In this document: piece by piece, positions 1-8,405 of the stretch
How the letters are laid out: every line of letters begins with the position of its first letter
How positions within the stretch are numbered: position 1 is the first letter of the stretch
Source of the DNA: a virus
IMG/VR virus record: IMGVR_UViG_3300047471_000418
Span: 1 to 36,277 of that record
Strand: one strand, 5' to 3'
Length of the DNA: 36,277 nt
Translations under genes and position numbers: made by a program
The notes under the pieces: generated by a model
The model's database searches: none
What the model saw: only the letters and a program-made list of their open reading frames with translations
What the model was told of the DNA's origin: nothing

Positions 1-58
1 CCCATTCGCGCTTTTTTTACTTTCCGTCCAAGGCCTTAGAACCCCACATCGGTCCATC

Positions 59-442
59 ATGCCGCAACCGCCGTTCAAAGTGACACGTCGCATGCGCAAG
101 CGTGTTTCCCTGCTGGTGGCGACCGGCATGGGCGAGCGCGGCATTGCGCTGGCGTTGAAATGCGACCGCAAGACCCTGTGCAAGTATTTCGAGGATGAAC
201 TACGGGACGGTCGGGACTTATACCGGGCTGAGCTGCTGGATATGCTGCAGACGGCGGCGAGTGCCGGCAACGTGTCTGCCATGAAGCATTTGGACAAACG
301 CACCTCGGGTGAGACGGCCAATCCGGGCGGCTTTGCCGGCGGCAAGAAGGCCGAGCAGATGCGCGCCGCGGATGCCGCTATTACTTCGTCGGAATGGGGC
401 GATGATCTGGCGCCGATCGCGGTGCCGGTGCGGACCAATTAA
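59..442 (+). CDS. terS: Terminase small subunit (putative)
   Basis: A 127-residue basic protein placed directly upstream of the large terminase, as expected for the subunit that recognises phage DNA and starts packaging. Residues about 24-47 (ERGIALALKCDRKTLCKYF) read as a helix-turn-helix typical of small terminases, followed by a helical stretch (LLDMLQTAASAGNVSAMKHL) that fits an oligomerisation domain. The ATG at 59 has no clear Shine-Dalgarno sequence, and the 58 bases upstream hold only a T-run and no visible gene. Its stop is 3 bases before the TTG of the large subunit, so the two are probably translationally coupled. Identification rests on the HTH and the position. Confidence 0.8.
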   Translation: MPQPPFKVTRRMRKRVSLLVATGMGERGIALALKCDRKTLCKYFEDELRDGRDLYRAELLDMLQTAASAGNVSAMKHLDKRTSGETANPGGFAGGKKAEQMRAADAAITSSEWGDDLAPIAVPVRTN

Positions 443-445
443 CGC

Positions 446-2137
446 TTGCATCTCGTCGTCAATAACGAACCTTGGGATACATCTTGCCCAGAATGGCCGA
501 AGCGGATCATGGCCGGCCAGTCGCTGGTCCCCGACTTGCCATTGTTTCCCAATGAAGTGAAGCATGGACTGAGCGCGTTTAAGCGGTTGCGTCTGCCCGA
601 TGTGATTGGTCAGCCGACATTTGGCGAAGCCATGGGCGATTGGGTGTTCGAGATCGCTGCGGCGCTATTCGGCTCTTACGATGTTGAAAAGCACACGCGG
701 GCCATCCAGGAATATTTTCTTTTAGTTCCGAAGAAAAATGGCAAGTCGACGCTGGCCGCTGGTTTGATGGTGGCGGCGGTTTGCAGAAACAGACGGCCGG
801 ATGCGGAATTCACCTTCCTGGCGCCGACCATCGAGGTGGCCGGGATTGCCTTCCGGCAAGCGCGGGCCATGGTCAAGCTGGATCCAACTCTGAGCACCGT
901 GTTCCATATCCAGGACAACATCCGGCGGATCACCCATCGCAAGCACGGCTCGTTCCTGCAGATCAAGGCGGCCGATGTGGACGTTATTACCGGCGGCAAG
1001 CCGCTGGGGTGCCTGGTGGATGAGACGCATGTGTTCGCCACCAAGTCGCACGCCGCGGATATCTTTCTCGAAATTAGGGGAGCCCTGGCGAGTAGGCCGG
1101 ATGGATTCTTGATCCAGATCACGACGCAGTCAAAAGCGCCGCCCGCCGGGGTGTTCAAGTCTGAATTGGCGCGGGCCAGAGACGTGCGTGACGGCAAGCT
1201 GACATTGCCTAAGCCGTTGTTGCCCGTCCTATACGAACTACCGCACAAGATCGCGGCTGACAGCGGATGGGAAAACGAACAAACGTGGTCCCTGGTCAAC
1301 CCCAATCTCGGTCGCAGCGTCGATGCGGAATTCCTCCGCTCGCAGCTGATCGACGCCAAGCGCAAGGGGCAGGGCGATCTCGCCTTGTATGCATCGCAAC
1401 ATTTTAATGTCGAGATAGGCCTGTCGCTCAGAGGCGACCGGTGGCCCGGATCGGAATTCTGGGAAAAGCAGACGGACGAGACTTTGACGTTGGAGCGATT
1501 GCTCGAGCGTTCGGAAATCGTGGTGGTCGGGTTGGACGGGGGCGGTTTAGACGATCTATTCGCAGTCTGTACCCTCGGACGTTGCCGCGAGACCAAACAT
1601 TGGCTGGCTTGGTCGCATGCTTGGTGTCACGAGGGCGTCCTGCAGCGAAGGCAAACCATCGCGGCAACGCTGCAGGATTTCCAGAATAATGGGGAACTCA
1701 CCATTGTCAAAGACGAACTGGATGACATCACCGCCATCATTGAGATTATTTCCGACATCAAGCGAAGAAATCTTCTGGCGGCTGTCGCTGTTGACCCTGC
1801 TGGCCTCGGTGAAGTCGTGGACGCCCTCGGAAAAATCGGAGTCTCCGTCGCCGACAAAAACCTGATCGGCGCGCCGCAAGGCTACCGCATGATGAACGCC
1901 ATCAAGGGCACCGAGCGCAAGCTGGCCAACGGCACGCTGTGGCATAGCGGCTCGGGTTTGATGGATTGGTGTGTCGGCAATGTCAAAATCGAACCGACGG
2001 CTACCGCCATCAGGGCCACCAAACAAAATGCCGGCGATGCCAAGATTGACGGCGCCATGGCGCTTTTCGATGCGGCCATGGTCATGAGCGACAGGCCAAC
2101 CGAGGCGCCGGCCTTCCAGATGTTCTTTGTCGGCTGA
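446..2137 (+). CDS. terL: Terminase large subunit (Terminase_1 family)
   Basis: The 563-residue DNA-packaging motor, which pumps and cuts phage DNA at the portal. An N-terminal ATPase shows a Walker A-like loop at residues 94-102 (VPKKNGKST) and Walker B at 188-193 (GCLVDE). The C-terminal nuclease has spaced acidic residues: D364 in VGLDGGGLDD, D450 in VAVDPAG and D535 in KIDGAMALFDA. This matches the HK97-type large terminase (PF03354/COG4626) in length and motif order. The TTG start is chosen because the segment WDTSCPEWPKRIMAG just after it is characteristic of these terminases and would be lost from the next ATG at 509. The gene follows terS by 3 bases and precedes the capsid gene. Confidence 0.95.
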   Translation: MHLVVNNEPWDTSCPEWPKRIMAGQSLVPDLPLFPNEVKHGLSAFKRLRLPDVIGQPTFGEAMGDWVFEIAAALFGSYDVEKHTRAIQEYFLLVPKKNGKSTLAAGLMVAAVCRNRRPDAEFTFLAPTIEVAGIAFRQARAMVKLDPTLSTVFHIQDNIRRITHRKHGSFLQIKAADVDVITGGKPLGCLVDETHVFATKSHAADIFLEIRGALASRPDGFLIQITTQSKAPPAGVFKSELARARDVRDGKLTLPKPLLPVLYELPHKIAADSGWENEQTWSLVNPNLGRSVDAEFLRSQLIDAKRKGQGDLALYASQHFNVEIGLSLRGDRWPGSEFWEKQTDETLTLERLLERSEIVVVGLDGGGLDDLFAVCTLGRCRETKHWLAWSHAWCHEGVLQRRQTIAATLQDFQNNGELTIVKDELDDITAIIEIISDIKRRNLLAAVAVDPAGLGEVVDALGKIGVSVADKNLIGAPQGYRMMNAIKGTERKLANGTLWHSGSGLMDWCVGNVKIEPTATAIRATKQNAGDAKIDGAMALFDAAMVMSDRPTEAPAFQMFFVG

Positions 2138-2155
2138 ATTCCCAAAGGTGAGATC

Positions 2156-4090
2156 ATGAAACTCAATCGCGCCTATGCGGTGCTCGATATCAAATCGTTT
2201 GACGATGACCAGCGCATCATCGAAGGCGTTGCCTCGACGCCCACTGTCGATCGCGTCGGAGATGTCGTTAAATCACGCGGCGCTAAATTCAGTCTGCCGA
2301 TGCCTCTGTTGTGGCAGCATCGATCTGGAGAGCCGATTGGACACGTGGTCTGGGCCGAGGCACGTGATGACGGCATTCCATTCCGCGCGAAGATTGCCAA
2401 ATCGGTTGAGCCGGGAAAATTAAAAGACCGGCTCGACGAGGCCTGGCAATCAATCAAATTGGGATTGGTGCGCGCGGTTTCGATTGGATTCAATGCAGCC
2501 GCTGAAAAAGTTACAATGCTCAAGAACGGCGGCATTCAATATGATGAATGGGAATGGCTCGAGCTGTCTGCCGTCACGATTCCCGCCAATGTTGATGCTT
2601 CCATCCATACCATTCGCGCTATTTATCATAACTTGCGCGCCGCGTCCGGCGATACGCAAGAAGTGACCCCGGCCTCGTCAGGCCATTCCAGCAAATCCGT
2701 CGCCGTCGCGGCATCCCGTTCCATCAAATTGGAGGCCACGACCATGGCCACGAAAACCAATGCCGAGAGGATGAAAGACCTCGAGGCAAAACGCGCCGCC
2801 GAAGTGTCCGCGCGTGATGCAATTCAAAGCAAGATTGTTGAAGAAGACCGCACCAAGGACGAAGCCGAACAAAATGCGTTCGATGAGCATTCGGCAACCA
2901 TCAAGTCGGTTGATCGGGAACTCACTGATTGCCGTCTGATCGAAAAGGAATTGATCAGCACAGCCAAACCAGTATCGAACGGCGACGGCATCGAGATGCA
3001 TTCACAGTCGATCCAGGTGAAGGCACCAACGCTGCCGCCAGGTCTCGGCCTGATCAAGCGGCTGGCCTGTCAACTGCATGCCGACGTTTATCATCGCGAC
3101 GTGATCGCTGTGGCACGGCAATATTGTGGGCAATGGCCGCAGATCGAAATGGATATCAAGGCGGCGGTTGCCACCGGTACGGTTACCTCGGCGACATGGG
3201 CCGGCAATTTGGTGTACGCGCAGAACCTCGCCAGTGAATTCCTTGAATTCCTGGTGCCGCAGACCTATCTCGGCCGCATTCCAGGGCTGACGCGGGTCCC
3301 ATTTAACTCGCGCATCCCGCGTGAAAATAGCGTCATCACGGCACAGTGGGTCGGGGAAGGCGCATCCAAGCCGGTGGCCGCCGGGACGTTCGATACCGTG
3401 ACGCTGACCTTTGCCAAGACGGCCTGTATCATGGGCGTCACCGACGAGTTGGCAAGGTTCTCGAGTCCATCGGTTGAAATGCTGGTGCGTGACAATCTCG
3501 CCAAGGGCATTGCTAAGTTCCTCGACGAGCAGTTTATCAAACCGACGGTGACCGCAGTAACCAACGTGTCGCCGGCATCAATCACCAATGGTGCCGACAC
3601 CGACAGCGCAAGTGGCACCGACATCACCGCGGTGATCCATGATATCCGGCAGATCCTGTTCCACTTCCAGGAGTATAATATCCCGACCGACAATCTGACG
3701 CTGATCATGCAGCCGGTGCTGGCCACTTCGATTGGCACCATGCTGACAACTTTGGGCGTGGTGGCGTTCCCGAATGTCAATGGCAACGGCGGCAATATCC
3801 TCGGCATCACGGTGTTGACGTCGAACAATTCACCGGCCGGGCAAGTCACCGCAATTCATCCACCGTCGGTGTTTGTGGCGGACGAGGGCGGATTGCAAAT
3901 CGACGTGTCGCGCGAGGCATCGGTCGAACTGGATTCCGCACCCGCGGCCGGCAACTACCACCTGGTCTCGGCATTCCAGAACAACTTGGTGTTCGTGCGT
4001 GCCGAGCGTTACATCACGTGGATGCGCGGTCGGGATAAAGGCGTGTTTTATCTCACCAGTGCTGCCTACGGTGGGGCGGTGACAGGATGA
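2156..4090 (+). CDS. HK97-type prohead protease fused to major capsid protein
   Basis: One 644-residue reading frame holds two head genes. Residues 1-155 are a prohead protease (PF04586/S78-like): H55 in LLWQHRSGEPIG, S109 in VRAVSIGF and the ELSAVTIPAN block at 137-145 match the catalytic region. Residues about 197-275 are charged and helical (AERMKDLEAKRAAEVSARD...), like the delta/scaffold domain of HK97. Residues about 280-640 are an HK97-fold capsid protein (PF05065-like). The ATG at 2156 follows a GGTGAG-like site. An in-frame ATG at 2744 (M197) with GGAGG upstream could make capsid protein alone. Most phages encode the two as separate genes. The stop overlaps the next gene (ATGA). Confidence 0.93.
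   Translation: MKLNRAYAVLDIKSFDDDQRIIEGVASTPTVDRVGDVVKSRGAKFSLPMPLLWQHRSGEPIGHVVWAEARDDGIPFRAKIAKSVEPGKLKDRLDEAWQSIKLGLVRAVSIGFNAAAEKVTMLKNGGIQYDEWEWLELSAVTIPANVDASIHTIRAIYHNLRAASGDTQEVTPASSGHSSKSVAVAASRSIKLEATTMATKTNAERMKDLEAKRAAEVSARDAIQSKIVEEDRTKDEAEQNAFDEHSATIKSVDRELTDCRLIEKELISTAKPVSNGDGIEMHSQSIQVKAPTLPPGLGLIKRLACQLHADVYHRDVIAVARQYCGQWPQIEMDIKAAVATGTVTSATWAGNLVYAQNLASEFLEFLVPQTYLGRIPGLTRVPFNSRIPRENSVITAQWVGEGASKPVAAGTFDTVTLTFAKTACIMGVTDELARFSSPSVEMLVRDNLAKGIAKFLDEQFIKPTVTAVTNVSPASITNGADTDSASGTDITAVIHDIRQILFHFQEYNIPTDNLTLIMQPVLATSIGTMLTTLGVVAFPNVNGNGGNILGITVLTSNNSPAGQVTAIHPPSVFVADEGGLQIDVSREASVELDSAPAAGNYHLVSAFQNNLVFVRAERYITWMRGRDKGVFYLTSAAYGGAVTG
2731..2746 (+). promoter_or_regulatory. 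Internal ribosome binding site and start for free capsid protein
   Basis: GGAGG at 2731-2735 lies 8 bases before an ATG at 2744 that is in frame with the protease-capsid fusion (codon 197). It falls exactly where the protease domain ends and the helical delta domain begins. The site is stronger than that of the full-length gene. Translation here would give a 448-residue capsid precursor, which would let the phage make many more capsid subunits than proteases. The sequence is seen; its use is inferred. Confidence 0.7.
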
Positions 4091-4281
4091 TGATGCGCGC
4101 GTTGAAGTCGTTCGAATACAACTCCCGCAAGCTTGCGGCAGGTGAAATATTCGAGCCGCTTTCAGACGCGCATCGCATGGTATTGTCCGCGGCCAAGCTG
4201 GCTGCGGAGAGTGATGATGCGGTGCCGGTGCGCAAAAAACAGCGTTATCGGCACCGCAAACTAGAGGCCGAGGAAGGATGA
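4087..4281 (+). CDS. Small conserved phage protein between capsid and portal
   Basis: A 64-residue protein (MMMRALKSFEYNSRKLAAGE...) with a basic tail (RKKQRYRHRKLEAEEG). It overlaps the capsid stop by ATGA and the portal start by ATGA, so all three are coupled. The pattern 'x-F-x-Y-x-x-R-x-L-x-A-G-x-x-F-E' near the start is one I associate with short phage head-region proteins of unknown role. It has no signal peptide or membrane segment. A minor head or completion function is a guess from position only. Confidence 0.7.
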   Translation: MMMRALKSFEYNSRKLAAGEIFEPLSDAHRMVLSAAKLAAESDDAVPVRKKQRYRHRKLEAEEG

Positions 4282-5633
4282 AGATCCTCGGCTTCGAGGT
4301 TTCCGTGCGCAAGCAGTCGCCGATGCTGCCAACCGCAATCTATGACCGTGGCTGGTGGCCAATCGTGCGCGAGCCATTTGCCGGGGCATGGCAGCGCAAT
4401 CAACCGCTGAGCATGGAGAATCCGCTGCAGAACGCGACGTTGTATCGTTGCGTGGCCATGATTTCAGCCGACATCGCCAAAATGCGGCTCAAGCTGATGC
4501 AGCCGGTCGATCAGGTATGGCAGGAGACAACGGCAAGCGCTTTCTCGACCGTCCTCAATAAGCCAAATCGCTATCAGACCCGCATCCAATTCTTTGAAAG
4601 CTGGATGATTTCCAAACTGCGTGCCGGAAACGCTTACGTTCTCAAGGAACGCGATAATCGCAATGTCGTCAGCGCGTTGCACGTGCTCGATCCCAATCGC
4701 GTCAAGCCTATGGAGGCGTTGGACGGATCGTTATTCTACGATCTCAATACCGATCACCTGGCTGGCATTACCGAAGAACATGTCGTGATTCCGGCCAGTG
4801 AGATCATGCACGACCGCATCAATTGCCTGTTTCACAAGATGGTCGGCATGTCGCCGCTTTATTCTACGGCCGCGCCTGCTGCACGCGGGCTGTCGATTGA
4901 ACAGTTTTCGGCAATGTTTTTCGGCAATGCGGCGCGACCTTCCGGCATCCTGACGGCACCCGGTAACATCGACGAGGCCACTGCAGCGCGGTTGGAGAAC
5001 AACTGGCACAGCAATTATACCGGAATTAATCAGGGCAAGGTGGCGATTCTTGGTAGCGGGCTGACATGGAATCCACTGCAACAGAATGCCGTCGATAGCC
5101 AATTGATCGAGCAGCTCAAGCACAACAACGAAACGATCTGCACGGCATTCGGCATCCCGGCATTCATGGTCGGGGCGAAAGATCCGCCCAATTATCAAAA
5201 CGCTGAACTGCTCGACCTGCAATATTACAAGCAATGCCTGCAGTCTTTGATCGAGCATATCGAATTGATCTTGTCGGAAGGCCTCGGCCTAGTCGGTGCC
5301 GGTTATCGCGCCGAATTCGATCTTACCGGCCTATTCCGCATGGATTCGCAGACGCAGATCACGGTGCTGGCGGAGGCTGTAAGCAAGGGCATTCTATCGC
5401 CGAATGAAGCGCGCAGGGTGCTCGGCTATATCGATGTAACCGGCGGCGAATCGCCAATGGCGCAACAGCAGATGTTTACCTTGCAGGCACTCGCCAACCG
5501 CGCTAATGCGCCGGCCTTGCCAGCCGCTCCGGCGCCAATGCCGAATCCGACAACGCCAGCACCGACACCAATCAATCAGCGCGCCTTGCTCGACGCGATC
5601 CGCAGGAGCCTAGGCCATGCAACTGCCGCTTGA
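4278..5633 (+). CDS. Portal protein (HK97 family)
   Basis: A 451-residue protein that fits the dodecameric portal at the head vertex (PF04860). Typical features are LYRCVAMISADIAKM near residues 53-68, the MVGMSPLYSTAAPAARGLS region, and a conserved stretch PPNYQNAELLDLQYYKQCL in the wing/stem. The C-terminus is an alanine-proline-rich linker (NAPALPAAPAPMPNPTTPAP), probably disordered. The ATG overlaps the upstream gene (ATGA) and the end overlaps the collagen-like gene by 17 bases. Unusually, it lies downstream of the protease-capsid gene. In HK97-like phages the usual order is terminase, portal, protease, capsid. Confidence 0.93.
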   Translation: MKILGFEVSVRKQSPMLPTAIYDRGWWPIVREPFAGAWQRNQPLSMENPLQNATLYRCVAMISADIAKMRLKLMQPVDQVWQETTASAFSTVLNKPNRYQTRIQFFESWMISKLRAGNAYVLKERDNRNVVSALHVLDPNRVKPMEALDGSLFYDLNTDHLAGITEEHVVIPASEIMHDRINCLFHKMVGMSPLYSTAAPAARGLSIEQFSAMFFGNAARPSGILTAPGNIDEATAARLENNWHSNYTGINQGKVAILGSGLTWNPLQQNAVDSQLIEQLKHNNETICTAFGIPAFMVGAKDPPNYQNAELLDLQYYKQCLQSLIEHIELILSEGLGLVGAGYRAEFDLTGLFRMDSQTQITVLAEAVSKGILSPNEARRVLGYIDVTGGESPMAQQQMFTLQALANRANAPALPAAPAPMPNPTTPAPTPINQRALLDAIRRSLGHATAA

Positions 5634-6165
5634 GGATATTCTTGGGCGTGAGATCGCCGAAATTATCAAGGAACACACTGCATCAATTAAAATGCAATTC
5701 GATCAGCGCATCGCCGCGCTCGAGGCGCGCATGCCGGAAAAAGGCGAACGCGGCGAAATTGGACTGCAAGGACCGCGCGGAGAAAAAGGCGACCGCGGCG
5801 ACATTGGGCTGCGCGGTGAAGTTGGCATCCCCGGCAAGGACGGCAAAGACGGCAGGGATGGCATATCCATTCACGGCGAAAAGGGTGAGCCCGGACCGCC
5901 AGGTCCACCGGGTCAAAACGGTAAGGATGGTGCAGGACCATCGCGTGGGCGCCATCGCGGACCATGGAAGCATGATGATGATTTTCATCTCGACGACACG
6001 GTTTCCTGCGGCGGCAATGGCTGGGTCTGCATGATCGAGGGTGCAAAAGACAAGCCGGGCGACTCGAAGCAATGGCAATTGTTCGTCAGGAAGGGCAGCA
6101 ACGGCAAGGATGGCGAACGAGGGCCGCCAGGTCCACAGGGGCCGACGGGCAAATATGAGCCATGA
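5617..6165 (+). CDS. Collagen-like virion protein with a CBM5/12-like insert
   Basis: A 182-residue protein. Residues 10-38 look like an amphipathic helix that could start a trimer. Gly-X-Y triplets run from G43 to G82, pause at ISIHG, and continue from G87 to G105 (including GEPGPPGPPG). Residues about 115-160 form a small domain with two cysteines and tryptophans (DDTVSCGGNGWVCMIEG...KQWQLFVRKG) that resembles the chitin-binding CBM5/12-like domain of phage fibres. A second triplet run spans G160-G178. Phage collagen-like segments are known to form trimeric fibres. Its place between portal and adaptor, overlapping both neighbours, suggests a head- or neck-associated whisker or fibre (inferred). 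Confidence 0.85.
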   Translation: MQLPLEDILGREIAEIIKEHTASIKMQFDQRIAALEARMPEKGERGEIGLQGPRGEKGDRGDIGLRGEVGIPGKDGKDGRDGISIHGEKGEPGPPGPPGQNGKDGAGPSRGRHRGPWKHDDDFHLDDTVSCGGNGWVCMIEGAKDKPGDSKQWQLFVRKGSNGKDGERGPPGPQGPTGKYEP

Positions 6166-6842
6166 GGAAATCACTTTTCACCATCCTGGAGCCGACCGCG
6201 CCGGTCTATGACCTGACCACGGTGGATGCAGTGAATATAGCGCTCGGCATTCCCGGCAATACTGCCGACGATGCGATCATGGCGGAGAAGATCACGGCAA
6301 TTTCCAAAATGATCGGCGAATTGTGCGATCGTTATTTCGCCATGCTGACAGTTTCGGAAAGCTTTCGTCTGTCGTTTTATGACCCGACGCGCGGGATCAA
6401 TCTGCGACAGTTTCCGGTCAACCAGCTTAGCTCGATCACGGTCGGTGGCAGCATAGCCGATCCTGCTGGCTATGAACTCGACAAGGAGGCCGGTCTGCTT
6501 TGGCTGGTGCCCGGCATGTGGTCGTGGGCCTATTCGCCGGTCAACAGCCATTGGTTCGGGGAAGTGGTCGCGCAATATAGCGGCGGCTATGACTTGCCCG
6601 ATGACGCGCCGGTCTTGCTGGCGCAGGCGTGCATCGAGACCTTGCGCTGGCAGCATTTCAGCGGCAACCGCGATCCGTCCATCCGCTCGACGACGCATGG
6701 CGATACAACCGTGACGTACGGGGATTATTATAATCGCTTCCGCTATGCGTCCGCCGGCAAAGGCGCCGCCGCTCCAGTAAGTTCAATCCTGCCGCCGAAC
6801 GTCACCGAAATGATCCAGAACTATGCGAGGCTCAACGTTTGA
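6162..6842 (+). CDS. Head-tail adaptor (gp6-like connector)
   Basis: A 226-residue protein matching the phage gp6-like head-tail connector family (PF05135). It has an N-terminal helical part (DDAIMAEKITAISKMIGELCDRYF) that packs under the portal. A beta-rich middle follows (FRLSFYDPTRGINLRQFPVNQLSSITV), then a helical C-terminal part (PDDAPVLLAQACIETLRWQHF). The NLRQFPVNQLSSI segment is a family hallmark. ATGA overlap with the collagen-like gene and TTGA overlap with the next gene show tight coupling. Normally the head-closure protein would follow; here it comes only after a 9.4 kb insertion. Confidence 0.85.
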   Translation: MRKSLFTILEPTAPVYDLTTVDAVNIALGIPGNTADDAIMAEKITAISKMIGELCDRYFAMLTVSESFRLSFYDPTRGINLRQFPVNQLSSITVGGSIADPAGYELDKEAGLLWLVPGMWSWAYSPVNSHWFGEVVAQYSGGYDLPDDAPVLLAQACIETLRWQHFSGNRDPSIRSTTHGDTTVTYGDYYNRFRYASAGKGAAAPVSSILPPNVTEMIQNYARLNV

Positions 6843-7468
6843 GTTGGCGCGTTGAGCCGTTATGGAAAGGGGATATTGCCTATATCGTTGGCGGCGGCAC
6901 GTCGTTGCTTGAGCAGAACCTTGAGCTGATCAGGGACAGGAACGTCATCGCCATCAATAGCAGCTATCTTGCGGTGCCATGGGCGCAATATGTTGTATTT
7001 GCCGACATGCGCTGGTTCCTGCACCACCGCAAGGCGCTGATGAATTTTGGCGGCAAGATCGTCAGCTGTTCAACCGCGGCAACTGGCCCACCGCCGATCC
7101 TGACAATGATCCGCAAGACCACGCCGGGCCTGGCCACCGATACGCACACGCTGATGGTGAAGAATACCACGCTCACCGCGGCTCTTAATCTGGCGGTGCA
7201 CCTCGGTGTCACCAAGATCGTATTGCTAGGCATCGATCAGAAGGCCGGGTCAGACGGAAAGATTCATCACCACCCGCCACACCCATGGAAACCAACCGCC
7301 GATTGCTGGCGGCGGCAACAGACAGATCTGCCGAAGGCTGCCGAGGATCTAACGGCGCTTAATATCGAATGCGTCAACGCCTCGCCGGGCAGTGCATTGA
7401 CGACCTGGCCCATAGTGCGATTGGAAGACCATGTTGCTGCCGCCGATCCAGTCGCGCGCGTCGCCTGA
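6839..7468 (+). CDS. DUF115/MptE-like Rossmann protein A
   Basis: A 209-residue protein with an N-terminal glycine loop (AYIVGGGTSL, residues about 14-23) followed by NVIAINSSYLAVPWAQYVVFADMRW. Further on is LNLAVHLGVTKIVLLGIDQ. This arrangement is typical of phage proteins related to DUF115/6-hydroxymethylpterin pyrophosphokinase MptE. DUF115 also occurs in flagellin-glycosylating Maf proteins, so a nucleotide-sugar or pyrophosphate transfer role is possible but unproven. A histidine-rich stretch (KIHHHPPHPW) follows the core. The start is TTG overlapping the adaptor stop (TTGA). The next gene overlaps its end by 38 bases. It probably works with the transferase genes that follow. Confidence 0.7.
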   Translation: MSWRVEPLWKGDIAYIVGGGTSLLEQNLELIRDRNVIAINSSYLAVPWAQYVVFADMRWFLHHRKALMNFGGKIVSCSTAATGPPPILTMIRKTTPGLATDTHTLMVKNTTLTAALNLAVHLGVTKIVLLGIDQKAGSDGKIHHHPPHPWKPTADCWRRQQTDLPKAAEDLTALNIECVNASPGSALTTWPIVRLEDHVAAADPVARVA

Positions 7469-8405
7469 CAAGCGGCTGCATATTCAAGGTATGCAGGGAC
7501 TTGGAGACAATATCTATCAGCTGGCGTTTGTGCGTACGCTGGCTCGTACCCGAGACATAACACTCGAAACATCATGGCCGGAATTCTATGCGGGGCTGCC
7601 GGTTCGCTTTGTCAGGCCGCAAGGATCGTATTCGCGGTTACGCACGCAGAACAAAAACGTGGCGCGCAGTCGTGTGGCTTGGGTGCCGCGACCGCCACGG
7701 GTGCAGAGTATCCGCAATACCTACCAGCGCGCGTTTCTGGCTGGGCGTTCGATCATCAATGGCATGGAGGAGTCATTCGGTATCCCTTTCGTGCCACCCC
7801 TCGAGCTGCCACCATTGCCGTCACCGCGGGCGATACAAACAGACAAGCCGCTCGCCTTTGTGAGACCGCTCACCGTCAGGAGTGAGTGGTTTAATTCGGC
7901 GCGCAATCCCGAGCCGCAATACATTGCCGATATCGTCGAAGCATTACGGCCGACGCATCACATCGTTTGCGTGGCCGACGTTGCCCATGCCGCCGAATGG
8001 TTCGTTGGAGTACCGCCTAAAGGTGACAGCGAGTTCATTCACGGCGAATTGCCGGTGATGGATATGCTGGCGCTAATGGCGGCGTCCGACATCATTATCG
8101 GCGGCATGGGTTTTATCATCCCGGCGGCACTCGCCCTCAACAAGCATTGCTTCGTCGTGCTTGGCGGCCAGGGTGGGCACAATGCACCGAGCCGGGTGCT
8201 CGATCCGCGGCTCGACTGCTCGCGCATCGGCTTCGCGACTCCGAAGGATTTCTGCCAATGCACGAACATGCGGCACAATTGCAACAAGACAATCCCCGAT
8301 CTGATGCAACAATTCTGCCGTTTCCTCGACCGACGCTGCACGAGCATATCGCTGAACGTCGCCTGCAATGGTTCCCCGAGCTTGGCATCGGCTATTTCCC
8401 TGTGA
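7431..8405 (+). CDS. GT9/heptosyltransferase-like glycosyltransferase
   Basis: A 324-residue protein with a GT-B look. The N-terminal motif GMQGLGDNIYQLAFVRTLA (residues 20-38), followed by ITLETSWPEFYAGL, resembles the first Rossmann domain of family 9 (ADP-heptose LPS heptosyltransferase-like) proteins. The C-terminal half has ASDIIIGGMGFIIPAALAL and VVLGGQGGHNAP, fitting a donor-binding site. A cysteine cluster (FCQCTNMRHNCNK) lies near the end. The ATG at 7431 overlaps the upstream gene by 38 bases; an alternative ATG at 7491 would cut into the conserved motif. The 3' end overlaps the next gene by about 148 bases. Acceptor and sugar cannot be read from sequence. Confidence 0.7.
   Translation: MLLPPIQSRASPDKRLHIQGMQGLGDNIYQLAFVRTLARTRDITLETSWPEFYAGLPVRFVRPQGSYSRLRTQNKNVARSRVAWVPRPPRVQSIRNTYQRAFLAGRSIINGMEESFGIPFVPPLELPPLPSPRAIQTDKPLAFVRPLTVRSEWFNSARNPEPQYIADIVEALRPTHHIVCVADVAHAAEWFVGVPPKGDSEFIHGELPVMDMLALMAASDIIIGGMGFIIPAALALNKHCFVVLGGQGGHNAPSRVLDPRLDCSRIGFATPKDFCQCTNMRHNCNKTIPDLMQQFCRFLDRRCTSISLNVACNGSPSLASAISL

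Noticed and set aside
676-1596. 306-residue frame on the minus strand
   Set aside because: Lies wholly within the large terminase gene, antisense, with Ser/Arg-rich composition and no motif; a shadow of GC-rich codons.
5683-6174. 163-residue minus-strand frame
   Set aside because: It is the reverse of the collagen Gly-X-Y codons and carries no independent signal.
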